Assembly (NCBI RefSeq): GCF_030540825.1
Contig: NZ_JAUOEO010000001.1
Coordinates: 4,043,001-4,107,000, forward strand
Source: Flavivirga spongiicola
Lineage (GTDB): Bacteria > Bacteroidota > Bacteroidia > Flavobacteriales > Flavobacteriaceae
Length of the DNA: 64,000 nucleotides
Reading direction: 5' to 3'
A model generated the notes under the pieces. The model made no database searches. It had not been told where the DNA came from and saw only the letters and a program-made list of their open reading frames with translations. Shown piece by piece: positions 1 to 8,158 of the stretch (its first letter is position 1; the number at the start of each line of letters is the position of its first letter). Position numbers and translations under genes: made by a program.

Positions 1-1
1 G

Positions 2-487
2 GTTGAAAAAAAGCAGACGCATAGTAAAGATTTTCTAACAGTTGGCTCTATGGGGCATGCATCAATGATTGCATTAGGAATCGCCAAAGAAAAGAAAAAA
101 AGAAAGGTATATTGTTTTGATGGTGATGGAGCCGTATTGATGCATACAGGTAGTCTGAGTAGCATTGGAAGTTCCGGACTAAAAAACTACAGACATATTG
201 TCTTTAATAATGGAGCTCATGAATCGGTTGGAGGGCAAAGCACTTTAGGTTTTAGCATAGATATGCCACAAATAGCGAATTCTTGTGGTTATACAAAAAT
301 ATATAGTGTGAGTAAAACAAAAGAATTAAAAGATGTATTAGTAGATTTTAACTCTCACCAAGGCGTTGCTTTTTTGGAAATTAAGGTTAGAATTGATTCA
401 AGAAGTAACCTGGGAAGACCAACTACAACACCAATAGAAAATAAAAAGAGCCTCATGAAGAATATTTTAACCAATGATAAAAAATAA
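2..487 (+). CDS. aepY: Phosphonopyruvate decarboxylase, C-terminal part (cut by window edge)
   Basis: The enzyme decarboxylates phosphonopyruvate to phosphonoacetaldehyde with thiamine diphosphate, the step that pulls phosphonate synthesis forward. The reading frame is open from base 2, so the gene begins outside the window and the ATG at 50 is internal. The visible part is the diphosphate-binding domain: GSMGHA, then GDGAVLMHTG and, about 30 residues later, NNGAHESVGGQ, which is the GDG...NN metal and cofactor motif and the family's substrate-side loop. It overlaps the next gene by 14 bases, so the two are surely translated together. PEP mutase would be expected just upstream of the window. 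The family assignment is strong; a generic ThDP decarboxylase is the only real alternative. Confidence 0.9.
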   Translation, partial: VEKKQTHSKDFLTVGSMGHASMIALGIAKEKKKRKVYCFDGDGAVLMHTGSLSSIGSSGLKNYRHIVFNNGAHESVGGQSTLGFSIDMPQIANSCGYTKIYSVSKTKELKDVLVDFNSHQGVAFLEIKVRIDSRSNLGRPTTTPIENKKSLMKNILTNDKK

Positions 488-1862
488 AGACGACAAGACA
501 TTAAGAATAATGATAGACTTTTGCGCTACCATTATTCATCATGGGCATATCCGATTAATAAAGAAGGCTAAGGAATATTTTATAAATCATAATACCATTA
601 TTATAATTGGCTTATCTACCGATGATGAAATTATAAAACACAAGGGATATCAATCTGAGTTAGACTTTAACCATAGAAAAGAGGTATTAGAAGCTTTAAG
701 AGATGTTGATGAAGTTATTCCTACTCCTTGGGATATAACCAATGTTATTCTAGATACTTATAATATAGATTATTTAATTCATGGTTCAGACAATCAAAAC
801 GATGCAGATAACACTATAACATTCTCAAGGACTAAAGGAGTTTCAAGTAATAAATTACGAAAGAGAACTGTGAATTCGATAGTACAAAAACGTAATTCTA
901 GTAAAATTATGTTTACACCAGGGCCATCAAACATGTCATATTTAAATATGTTTGACTTAAAAGGAGTATTTGGGCGTGGAGATGAAGAATATACTCATAT
1001 AGAAGCTCTTGTCTTGAACAATATTTTGAATCTAACAGGGCACGACAAAATTGTTAGATTTCAAGGAGGAGGTACAACAGCTATAGATATTGCCACTTCT
1101 AATATTGTTTTAGGAAAAATACTAATTATAGATTCCGGATACTATAGTCGTCGATTAGAGGTAATAATTAGCAATAAATTAAAAATGTTGCCAGATACAA
1201 CATTTAAAGTTATTAAATATAAAGATATTGAAGGAGAAATGGCTGTGAACAATACCTATGATTGGGTGGCAACTGCCTATGCAGAAACGGCTGATGCTTT
1301 TTTGTGTGATATTGAGCTATTAAAATCATTATCGGATTCTAAAAAGGCAAAATTATTCTTAGATGCTACAGCTTCTATCAATCTCGAGCCAAATCATGAC
1401 TTAGCTGATGCTTGTACATTTAGTTCATGTAAAGGGTTAGGTGGCTTAACAGGAGCTGGATTTATTACCTACAAAGATGCTGCATATAAACCCGAAAGGA
1501 GAGGAGATGTCCCATTTACTATGGATATCGATACGCATATTAATAAATTGTATACAGGACCGTATCATGCTATATGTTCCTTGTATAGTATTTCAAAAGA
1601 CTTTAAGAATATTACTAAAAATGTTAAGCAAAGTAAGGCTGCCTTTTTAGAAAAGTATAAGGATAGAATTATTAGGTCAACGAGTGATCAGCCATTGATT
1701 TCTACTTTAATAGAGGTAAATAATATAGAATCGAATAAAAATGTAGTATTATATCAACCAAGAACAGCTCCTGAGAATACGGCTGTAATTTGTCATTTTG
1801 GGGATATGTTTACCAATGAAAAAGATATCGGTAAAATATATGATGCCTTAATAATTGAGTGA
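474..1862 (+). CDS. Cytidylyltransferase / 2-aminoethylphosphonate transaminase fusion
   Basis: Two enzymes are joined in 462 residues. Residues 10-135 form an HxGH-type nucleotidyltransferase: HHGH at 22-25 and a GVSSNKLRKR segment near 122 in the place of the family's ISTS motif. Residues 144-462 are a class V aminotransferase of the AEP-pyruvate type (FTPGPSNM at 147, PLP lysine K320 in FSSCKGLGG). The transaminase would turn phosphonoacetaldehyde into AEP and the first domain would activate it as CMP-AEP for transfer to a glycan or lipid. The start at 474 overlaps the decarboxylase gene and keeps the whole first domain. A cytidylyltransferase-AEP transaminase protein called PntC is known; the HxGH fold of the first half here is notable. 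The nucleotide used is inferred. Confidence 0.85.
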   Translation: MIKNKDDKTLRIMIDFCATIIHHGHIRLIKKAKEYFINHNTIIIIGLSTDDEIIKHKGYQSELDFNHRKEVLEALRDVDEVIPTPWDITNVILDTYNIDYLIHGSDNQNDADNTITFSRTKGVSSNKLRKRTVNSIVQKRNSSKIMFTPGPSNMSYLNMFDLKGVFGRGDEEYTHIEALVLNNILNLTGHDKIVRFQGGGTTAIDIATSNIVLGKILIIDSGYYSRRLEVIISNKLKMLPDTTFKVIKYKDIEGEMAVNNTYDWVATAYAETADAFLCDIELLKSLSDSKKAKLFLDATASINLEPNHDLADACTFSSCKGLGGLTGAGFITYKDAAYKPERRGDVPFTMDIDTHINKLYTGPYHAICSLYSISKDFKNITKNVKQSKAAFLEKYKDRIIRSTSDQPLISTLIEVNNIESNKNVVLYQPRTAPENTAVICHFGDMFTNEKDIGKIYDALIIE

Positions 1863-2538
1863 ATATTTTTATTGCTAAGCAGTTAGTAAATGCCTTTTGT
1901 GTCAAGTATTAAATTAATTATTCTTTTCTAATACCATCATCGTTAAGAGACATGTTTTAAATAATATAGTAAAAAACATTTTTAGTTACCTTATCAAATG
2001 AAACTTCAATTAGGGCTTTATTTTATTATAATCTTCAACCCAGAAATTGGAGTCGAACGTTTGCTCTTCTTCGTTTTGTATTTCTATAAGTTTGACGTCT
2101 ACGTCAAAGATAGTGCCTTAGTTTGTCAAGGCGGGAATTAAGATCTTTAATCTGATCTGATGTAATCATAAGTTATTTTATTTTAAACAAAAATAGGATT
2201 TACACGTTCAGAAGAAAACAATTACTACTAATAATTTATAGAATAATTAAGCGACTTAACGATTTATTTATTTATAGTTGTTATTTATAAATATTTTTGG
2301 TGTAAATATGTTATTGATTTAAAACCTTATTTATTTAAAGTTAGGGATTAACTCTTGTTTACTGGATTGAAAAGTATATCGTTAGGTGTTTATAAAGTCT
2401 ATTAAGATAGTATTTTAACTTATAGTAAGACTTAATTGTGATTATTTGATTTTAGTATATGATTATATAATCTGAAAGTAATAGCTTCTAATAATTTGTT
2501 TATTTTAATTTCAATAATATAAAGCAAAGCTTATAAGT
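1863..2538. other. Long intergenic stretch with a prfB remnant
   Basis: No intact gene was found in these 676 bases. The minus strand at 2010-2169 carries a 5' fragment of prfB, listed separately. The rest is very AT-rich. I see no clear terminator after the phosphonate gene and no convincing promoter before the gene at 2539. Confidence 0.6.
2010..2169 (-). pseudogene. prfB (release factor 2) 5' remnant with its frameshift site
   Basis: On the minus strand from an ATG at 2169 the frame reads MITSDQIKDLNSRLDKLRHY then Leu, followed by CTT TGA C at 2109-2103, which is the prfB programmed +1 frameshift site. Shifting +1 continues with DVDVKLIEIQNEEEQTF and DSNFW, as in RF2, then jumps to VEDYNKIK and a stop at 2012-2010. 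Intact RF2 has about 20 more residues between the FW and the VEDYN parts and some 300 after it, so there is an internal deletion and the 3' end is gone. It is a dead copy, presumably of a functional prfB elsewhere in the genome. AGG stands 6 bases before the CTT, like the weak end of the classical internal Shine-Dalgarno. Confidence 0.8.
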
Positions 2539-3633
2539 ATGTATCATCTTTTTAAAAGAAAATTTATATTATTTTTTATACGAATAAAGAACGATTTAAT
2601 AAGGTTTAATTTGAGGATGTATTATCGTCGGCTAATTAAATTAAACAAACGCACACACAGACCACCTAATCTAAGTTTTCAACAAAAAAAGGAAATTAGG
2701 ACATATTACAAAAGTTTAGGTTATAAAAACATAAAAACTGACTATCATGAATATTATATTGGGTTTAATGGGAAGTTTTCTGTTAAATATATTCCTGAAG
2801 ATATTTTTCATCCCATAATAGCTCCTGCATTTAATAATCAAAGGCAATGGCCAGCTTTATTAGACAAAAATTTATTGGACAGAATTTTTGTAAATATTAA
2901 GCAACCCAAATGTGTTATAAAAAACATGAACGGTTTTTATTATTCTAATGGCATGCAAATAACACAAGATGAGGCTATAAATATATGTTCAAACAGCAGT
3001 TTTCTTGTTATTAAGCCATCAATTGATTCGGGAGGAGGAACGGGAGTCGTTGGGTTTTCATTAAAAAATAAAAATACAGATTATAAGGGTTTATCGTTAA
3101 AAGAAGTTATGAATTTGTATTCAAAAGATTTTATCATTCAAGAAGTTTTAATACAACATTCTGAAATGAAAAAATTAAATGAGTCATCTGTAAATACAAT
3201 AAGGTTGTTAAGCTTTTTAAAAGAAGGGCAAGTACATATTTTAGCTTCTGTAGTGAGAATTGGAGGCACAAATTCATTTGTTGATAGTGCTTCTATGGGG
3301 GGGATTTCTTGTGGTATTAATGATGATGGCTTTTTGAATCAAACAGGGTATTACAAATCAGGGCAGAACAAGGTAGAAACAGATACAGGTATAAAGCTAG
3401 ATAAATTCAAAATACCAGCTTACCAGAATGTCGTTAACCTTGTTAAGGATACCCATTTTAAAATACCTTATTTTAGGCTAGTGGCTTGGGATGTAGCTAT
3501 TGATGAAGATGAAGAACCTGTATTAATAGAGTATAATACATACAGAATGGGGATAAGTAGTTTACAAATAGCTTATGGACCTTTTAAAGAGGAATTTGTT
3601 GATGAACTTTTGAAAAAAGGAAGGAGTAATTAA
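2539..3633 (+). CDS. Sugar-transfer-associated ATP-grasp protein
   Basis: This cytosolic 364-residue protein resembles the ATP-grasp family found in capsule and exopolysaccharide loci. The first 60 residues are basic and Tyr/Arg-rich; the ATP-grasp core shows FLVIKPSIDSGGGTGV (the lysine and glycine-rich loop, residues 155-170), SSVNTIRLLSF around 217, and a C-terminal metal-site segment VLIEYNTYRMG. ATP-grasp enzymes join a carboxylate to an amine through an acyl phosphate; the substrate here is unknown. It overlaps the following ATP-grasp gene by one base (TAATG), so the two form an operon. The same family reappears, cut off, at the right window edge. Confidence 0.75.
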   Translation: MYHLFKRKFILFFIRIKNDLIRFNLRMYYRRLIKLNKRTHRPPNLSFQQKKEIRTYYKSLGYKNIKTDYHEYYIGFNGKFSVKYIPEDIFHPIIAPAFNNQRQWPALLDKNLLDRIFVNIKQPKCVIKNMNGFYYSNGMQITQDEAINICSNSSFLVIKPSIDSGGGTGVVGFSLKNKNTDYKGLSLKEVMNLYSKDFIIQEVLIQHSEMKKLNESSVNTIRLLSFLKEGQVHILASVVRIGGTNSFVDSASMGGISCGINDDGFLNQTGYYKSGQNKVETDTGIKLDKFKIPAYQNVVNLVKDTHFKIPYFRLVAWDVAIDEDEEPVLIEYNTYRMGISSLQIAYGPFKEEFVDELLKKGRSN

Positions 3634-4781
3634 TGGCAAATGAGAAACATAGATATACCTCAGTTTTAATTCCTGATGGAGAATCTCACCTTTTAAGATT
3701 AGTGATTAATTGTTTAGCTATAAACAATGATATTCAAATCTATGTAATGACAAACAAAAAAATTAGCGAAATGCGTTTTTCAAGATATGTATATAAGTAC
3801 ATATATGTATCAAAAAAACATGATGAATTTCAATGGATTAATAGCATAAATGATATTGTTAAGAAATACAATATTGATTTAGTAGTACCTATTTTTGAAG
3901 CGGGTATTCAAAAAATGATTGAAAATAAAAAGTTTCTAGATTGCCCGAAAAAAATATGCCTATTACCCTCTTATGAAAGTTTAACAATAGCAGGAGATAA
4001 AGGGCTTCTATATAAGCACTTAAAGAAGTTAAAACTACCATGTACTAAAAGCATTATAGTACAGGCTGGAGATTCACTACCAGTCCTGCCATCTGATTTT
4101 AGTTTTCCCATGTTAGTTAAGCCTGTAAAAGGTTTTGGAGGGGGAATGGGTATTAATAAATTTGCTTCTGAAAAAGAACTTGTTGCTTATTTTGAAAGAA
4201 GTAATTTTCAATACGATCATATTGTTCAAAGTTATATTAAAGGATATGATATTTGTTGTAATGTTCTTTGTAACCAAGGTAGTATTTTAGCTTATACAAT
4301 CCAAAAAGACAGTTTTTTAAAAAATGGTGAATTTAGTCCGCAAATTAGTATTGATTTCGTGGAAGAAGATGAATTGATTACAACATCAAAACAACTCATA
4401 AAAAGCCTTAACTGGTCGGGTATTGCCAATATTGATTTTAGATTTAATGAAAGTGATAATTCATTCAAAGTTTTGGAGATAAACCCTAGGTTTTGGGTAA
4501 ACACAGAGGCATCTGTACTAGCTGGTGTTAATTTTCCTAATTTATTATGTCTAGCTAGCTTAAATAGGAAAGTTGAAATTCAAAAAGCAAGATTGATTTC
4601 ATGTCTTAACTTAAAAGGTTTGGCTAGGCAGATATCTATTAATCCGATGTTTGCTTTCAGAGTTAAATATATAATTAATAATACGCCTTTTAAGTTTGCG
4701 GTTAAAGACCCTTTACCTATGATATATAAATATGCATTAAGGATTAAGAATTTAATAATTGGTTCAAAAACTAGTTATTGA
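3633..4781 (+). CDS. ATP-grasp ligase (carbamoyl-phosphate-synthase-like)
   Basis: A 382-residue ATP-grasp enzyme. The N-terminal part is a Rossmann-like preATP-grasp domain (TSVLIPDGESHLLRLV). FPMLVKPVKGFGGGMGI near 155-171 holds the ATP-binding lysine and glycine loop, and NIDFRFNESD ... FKVLEINPRFW near 268-290 holds the Mg-binding glutamate and asparagine. The C-terminal 60 residues are basic. It starts inside the stop of the preceding ATP-grasp gene. Likely role: ATP-dependent formation of an amide or peptide bond on a surface-glycan precursor; the substrate cannot be read from sequence. A related enzyme sits at 60488-61519 overlapping a CapK-like gene, and this one is followed at once by a CapK remnant. 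Confidence 0.75.
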   Translation: MANEKHRYTSVLIPDGESHLLRLVINCLAINNDIQIYVMTNKKISEMRFSRYVYKYIYVSKKHDEFQWINSINDIVKKYNIDLVVPIFEAGIQKMIENKKFLDCPKKICLLPSYESLTIAGDKGLLYKHLKKLKLPCTKSIIVQAGDSLPVLPSDFSFPMLVKPVKGFGGGMGINKFASEKELVAYFERSNFQYDHIVQSYIKGYDICCNVLCNQGSILAYTIQKDSFLKNGEFSPQISIDFVEEDELITTSKQLIKSLNWSGIANIDFRFNESDNSFKVLEINPRFWVNTEASVLAGVNFPNLLCLASLNRKVEIQKARLISCLNLKGLARQISINPMFAFRVKYIINNTPFKFAVKDPLPMIYKYALRIKNLIIGSKTSY

Positions 4782-4784
4782 GTA

Positions 4785-4845
4785 AAATTGTTCACCAGTT
4801 TACGCCTTTTCCTTCATGCTAACAGAGGAATCTTCATCTAAATTT
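4785..4845 (-). pseudogene. 3' end remnant of a CapK-like adenylating enzyme
   Basis: The minus strand here matches the last 20 codons of the CapK-like genes at 8159 and 10809: GATGAAGATTCCTCTGTTAG, then an AAGGAAAAGGCG stretch, then GGTGAACAAT, against the intact coding for DEIP(P/L)L, SGKRRK and VVNN. One extra base breaks the frame and a stop follows. It lies directly 3' of the ATP-grasp gene, in the opposite direction. Nothing else of the gene remains before the insertion sequence at 4997. Confidence 0.6.
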
Positions 4846-5037
4846 CAGTATCTTAACATATAGTTAGTTATAACATAATTAAGCAAATCTGTGACTACTA
4901 TTCAACTAAATTCTCACGGATTTACTTGATATCATGATCAAAATTAATAGCATGAGAAATTGAGATTTTTATAGAAACTAAATTGAAGTTTAGTTTTGTC
5001 CCGTCCTAAAATAGCGATACACTAAAAGCTTAGTGTA

Positions 5038-5472
5038 ATGAAAACATCAGAAAACAAAGGGTATTTAAAGCGTACCCAAAAAGATTATTCGCTTTCTTTC
5101 AAGCTTCAATTAGTAGAAGACATAGAACAAGGCAATCTCACAAAAAGCCAGGCCAAAGCTAAATATGGCATTCAAGGAGACTCTACGGTAACCAATTGGT
5201 TGAAAAAATACGGTACCTTTGATTGGGAAGATCAATCCCCTTTTACTTTGGCAAAAACACCGGAACAAAAGATACTTGAATTAGAAGCAAAAATCAAACT
5301 GCTGGAAAAGCAAAAAGCTCGGGCAGAACATTTGGCTGAACGCGCTGACAAGAAAGTGATCATCTTTGACATGCTTGTTGATATGGCAGAGAAAGAATAT
5401 GATATTCCAATCAGAAAAAATTACAAACCCGAGTTATTGAACACTATAAAGAAGCACACAAAGAAACATTAG
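5038..5472 (+). CDS. IS3-family transposase OrfA
   Basis: A 144-residue DNA-binding half of the transposase. Residues 12-60 form a helix-turn-helix (YSLSFKLQLVEDIEQGNLTK ... VTNWLKKYG), and residues 80-115 a leucine-zipper-like coiled coil (ILELEAKIKLLEKQKARAEH). An A AAA AAT slippery run at 5415-5421, inside the last 20 codons, allows a -1 shift into OrfB, which is open in that frame from there on. This gives the OrfAB fusion typical of the family. Confidence 0.9.
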   Translation: MKTSENKGYLKRTQKDYSLSFKLQLVEDIEQGNLTKSQAKAKYGIQGDSTVTNWLKKYGTFDWEDQSPFTLAKTPEQKILELEAKIKLLEKQKARAEHLAERADKKVIIFDMLVDMAEKEYDIPIRKNYKPELLNTIKKHTKKH

Positions 5473-6269
5473 TTTCTACCTGTAAATTACTCGGGGTAGA
5501 CAGACAGGTTTATTATAGGGCTATAAAATCAAAAGCCCAAAGACAAGCCATAGTTCAAAAAGTGATCGCCCTAGTTCGTGGTATACGCAATGTCATGCCC
5601 AAGCTAGGAGCTAGAAAGCTGTACCATTTGTTAAAAAAAGAACTATCAGCTCTAAAGGTAGGCAGAGATAAGTTATTTAAAATATTACGAGCTAACCATA
5701 TGCTTATAACCCCAAAGAAAAGTTACCATATCACTACAGATTCGCACCATCGGTTCAGAAAACACAAAAACCTGATAAGTACCATGGAGATAGAAAAACC
5801 AGAATCTGTGTGGGTTAGTGATATAACTTACGTAGGAACTAGGAGCAACCCTTCTTACCTGGCCTTGATCACAGATGCATACTCCAAGAAAGTAGTAGGT
5901 TATAATATATCTGATAGCCTAAGTATGGAAGGTTCATTGCAAGCTCTCAATATGGCATTAGGGAATAGAATGTATAAAAACCAACCACTAATACACCACT
6001 CTGATAGAGGTTTGCAATACTGTTCTAATGAGTATCAACAACTATTGATGAGTAATAATATAAGTTCAAGTATGACTGAGAAATATGACCCCTATGAAAA
6101 CGCAATCGCAGAAAGAGTAAATGGGATTTTAAAACAAGAATTTGATATAGCCAGAAGTATTAAAGATCTGGATATAAAGAAGAAACTGATCAAAGATGCA
6201 ATTGATATTTATAATGATCAAAGGCCTCATTTATCAAATCATATGTTAACTCCTGAAAAGATGCACTAA
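5421..6269 (+). CDS. IS3-family transposase OrfB (DDE integrase)
   Basis: The catalytic half of the transposase. I start it at the -1 frameshift site, because the frame is open from there and carries conserved IS3 OrfB sequence (CKLLGVDRQVYYRA) well before the first ATG at 5562. The DDE triad is present: VWVSDITYV, HHSDRGLQYCS and ENAIAERVNGILKQEF. Neither frame has an internal stop, so the element could still be active apart from its altered right end. Confidence 0.88.
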   Translation, partial: LQTRVIEHYKEAHKETLVSTCKLLGVDRQVYYRAIKSKAQRQAIVQKVIALVRGIRNVMPKLGARKLYHLLKKELSALKVGRDKLFKILRANHMLITPKKSYHITTDSHHRFRKHKNLISTMEIEKPESVWVSDITYVGTRSNPSYLALITDAYSKKVVGYNISDSLSMEGSLQALNMALGNRMYKNQPLIHHSDRGLQYCSNEYQQLLMSNNISSSMTEKYDPYENAIAERVNGILKQEFDIARSIKDLDIKKKLIKDAIDIYNDQRPHLSNHMLTPEKMH

Positions 6270-6304
6270 CAAAACGAACTCAAAAGAAAACAATACAAAT
6301 CAAA

Positions 6305-6338
6305 AAAGCTGAACAATGAGGCATCATTGTTCAGCTTT
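6305..6338. terminator. Two-way intrinsic terminator inside the IS right end
   Basis: A perfect 15-bp stem (AAAGCTGAACAATGA / TCATTGTTCAGCTTT) with a 4-base loop, preceded by As and followed by Ts. It would end transposase transcripts and could also act on the lipoprotein gene transcript coming from the right. Confidence 0.8.
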
Positions 6339-6394
6339 AATTTATAAATTTAATCCTTTATAATCTGTATCGCTTATTTAGGACTATACATGTT

Positions 6395-7627
6395 TTAATA
6401 ATGCCATCCGTATCTACATTTGCTGTAGTACTTGCATCCCCAGTGTCTATAACAATTATAGTCGGGTTTAACATACTCACAAAGCTCTCCACCTTGAGTA
6501 CTTCTTCCACTTACTACATTGAAAACACCTCTAGTGTATCCAGGTCCAATTTTTGTATAACAATTAGTCTTTATCTTAGTGTAATAGTAACATCTGTTGC
6601 CAATGTATATGTAAATATACTTGCCAAATGTACCATCGCTATTTGCGCCGTTAATAGTGAATTTCTCTCCTGGTTCTAATACTTTATCAAAAACCTTAAC
6701 ACCGTAACAAGTGTTTTCCTTTTTCTGGTATATTTTAACTCTTTTGCTTCTATACCAATCAAATTCTAATTCTAATTCACTTACCTTACCTTCACAATCG
6801 CTACACTCTTCTTCCAAAGGAGGTACTTCTTTAGTAATAATGATAGATTGTTTTCCTTCAGGAGAAAGAATAATTCCTAACTTCTGTCCGCATTGAGGAG
6901 TAAACCCTTCACCATTTGCTTGTGCAGCTTCAAGAATTTCTGTTCCTTTTCTAATGTTATTATCTTCATCGTCTTTCCATTGTCTTATTGGATTAGTTAG
7001 ATTGGAACAATTATTACAAATAAAATCATCTGTAAGTTTCCAAATGGCCCACTGAACATGTCCATAAGTATAGGTGCCTCCACCAGGACTTTCAGCTCCA
7101 ATAAAAGGTTGGTTTAAAATCCAGTTAACTAAGTCAAAGTTTTCAGGATGTAAAAATTTCCCTTCAGGAAGATCTCCTAAGCTAGAATAAACAGCAAAAT
7201 CCAGAGGACCTTCAATATCTAAGTCCAATAAAATTTCGATACACCAAGCTGGGATATCACTACCTGCCAAATTAGTATCCAGAATTTCAAGATCAAAGTA
7301 AGCTTCATTACCAGGTTTTGCTGTAGTTCGAGCACTTACAACATCTGGTAAACTTTCTTCTAATCCTTCAATATCAGGAATACAGTCAGTAGAACCTGAT
7401 TTACTTGAGTTACTGAATTTGGAAAAAGTAAGTTTTGGGGTTACAAGATTCTCACTTTCATCATTAAGTACAAAAGTTTCATCTTCTTCACCATCAGATA
7501 CTAATATCTCTTCTTCCATTGCAGCTTCGTTCTCCTCTAATGAAGAAGCTTCTGTTAATGTCTCGTTTTGACAAGATGCTAACACAACAAGTATCATTAG
7601 TAAAAATAATTTTTTTAATTGTTTCAT
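6395..7627 (-). CDS. Secreted lipoprotein with possible Cys-Gln thioester domain
   Basis: A 410-residue lipoprotein: signal peptide with lipobox VLASC (Cys19), then an acidic Glu/Asp-rich linker to about residue 60. Residues 105-205 resemble the thioester domains of surface adhesins: a Cys in PAWCIEI (C129), LVNWILNQP, and a Gln in the VQWAIWKL segment (Q192), close to the TQxAIW signature. Residues 275-385 match a domain seen in Bacteroidota secreted proteins (CSDCEGKVSELELEF, PGEKFTING, IGPGYTRGVFNV). The C-terminus is Tyr/Cys-rich with three more cysteines. Its stop lies 4 bases from the insertion sequence, so the original end may have been changed. Likely surface-exposed; function unknown, with adhesion the best guess. 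Confidence 0.7.
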   Translation of the reverse strand: MKQLKKLFLLMILVVLASCQNETLTEASSLEENEAAMEEEILVSDGEEDETFVLNDESENLVTPKLTFSKFSNSSKSGSTDCIPDIEGLEESLPDVVSARTTAKPGNEAYFDLEILDTNLAGSDIPAWCIEILLDLDIEGPLDFAVYSSLGDLPEGKFLHPENFDLVNWILNQPFIGAESPGGGTYTYGHVQWAIWKLTDDFICNNCSNLTNPIRQWKDDEDNNIRKGTEILEAAQANGEGFTPQCGQKLGIILSPEGKQSIIITKEVPPLEEECSDCEGKVSELELEFDWYRSKRVKIYQKKENTCYGVKVFDKVLEPGEKFTINGANSDGTFGKYIYIYIGNRCYYYTKIKTNCYTKIGPGYTRGVFNVVSGRSTQGGELCEYVKPDYNCYRHWGCKYYSKCRYGWHY

Positions 7628-8158
7628 AATTTAAAATTCGTTTAGGTGATTAATAGCTAAAAAACAAACCTAGCAAAAAGCGCATTTGATTTAAATAAAT
7701 TTTGTTAAAACAGTCAGTTTTTTCGACTAATAGATTAAATACTAGATTTTTAGGTTAAAAAGATATACAGCAGTTTTCGACGGTAAAAGGTTATTGTCGA
7801 ATGGGGCTTAGGGGTATCTATACGAAAAAATGGCACTATGAATATGAGTTATTATAGATTTCAATGTTTGATTGCTCAAACCCAATAATTTAGAAGATTA
7901 TTTTACCTAGTTGAAATAGTAAGATAAAGCGCATCAGTTTTAATTACAGATAAGTGAGAGTTATATTTATATAGTTAATTAATTGTCTTTTTCAGATAAA
8001 AGGACTGAGAATTTGTATTAAACGAATGCCTACTAAAGGTTAATGCTGGATTTCCTGTGATTTGAGAAAACGGAATACTGCATTTTATATCAGCTATATA
8101 ATTATAGTCAATATTAGAGGTGTAGCATATGTTAGAATTATAAAGGCATATTTTAATA
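7628..8158. other. Intergenic region upstream of the lipoprotein gene
   Basis: No gene was found in these 531 bases. CAGTTTTTTCGAC (7715-7727) and CAGTTTTCGAC (7771-7781) are direct repeats about 56 bases apart, with an inverted GTCGAA at 7796-7801. They may be regulator sites for the lipoprotein gene. A TAGGTTTG box on the minus strand (7672-7665) fits a Bacteroidota -7 element, but I see no matching -33 box. Confidence 0.4.

Larger units (their letters stand above)
4997..6390 (+). mobile_element. IS3-family insertion sequence
   Basis: An element of about 1394 bases with two overlapping transposase frames. The left end TGTCCCGTCCTAAAATAGCG (4997 on) and the right end at 6367-6390 are imperfect inverted repeats (19 of 24 positions agree); three of the last six bases at the right end differ. 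No 3-4 base target duplication is evident, so the ends are old or one end was altered. The right end stops 4 bases before the stop codon of the convergent lipoprotein gene. Confidence 0.8.
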
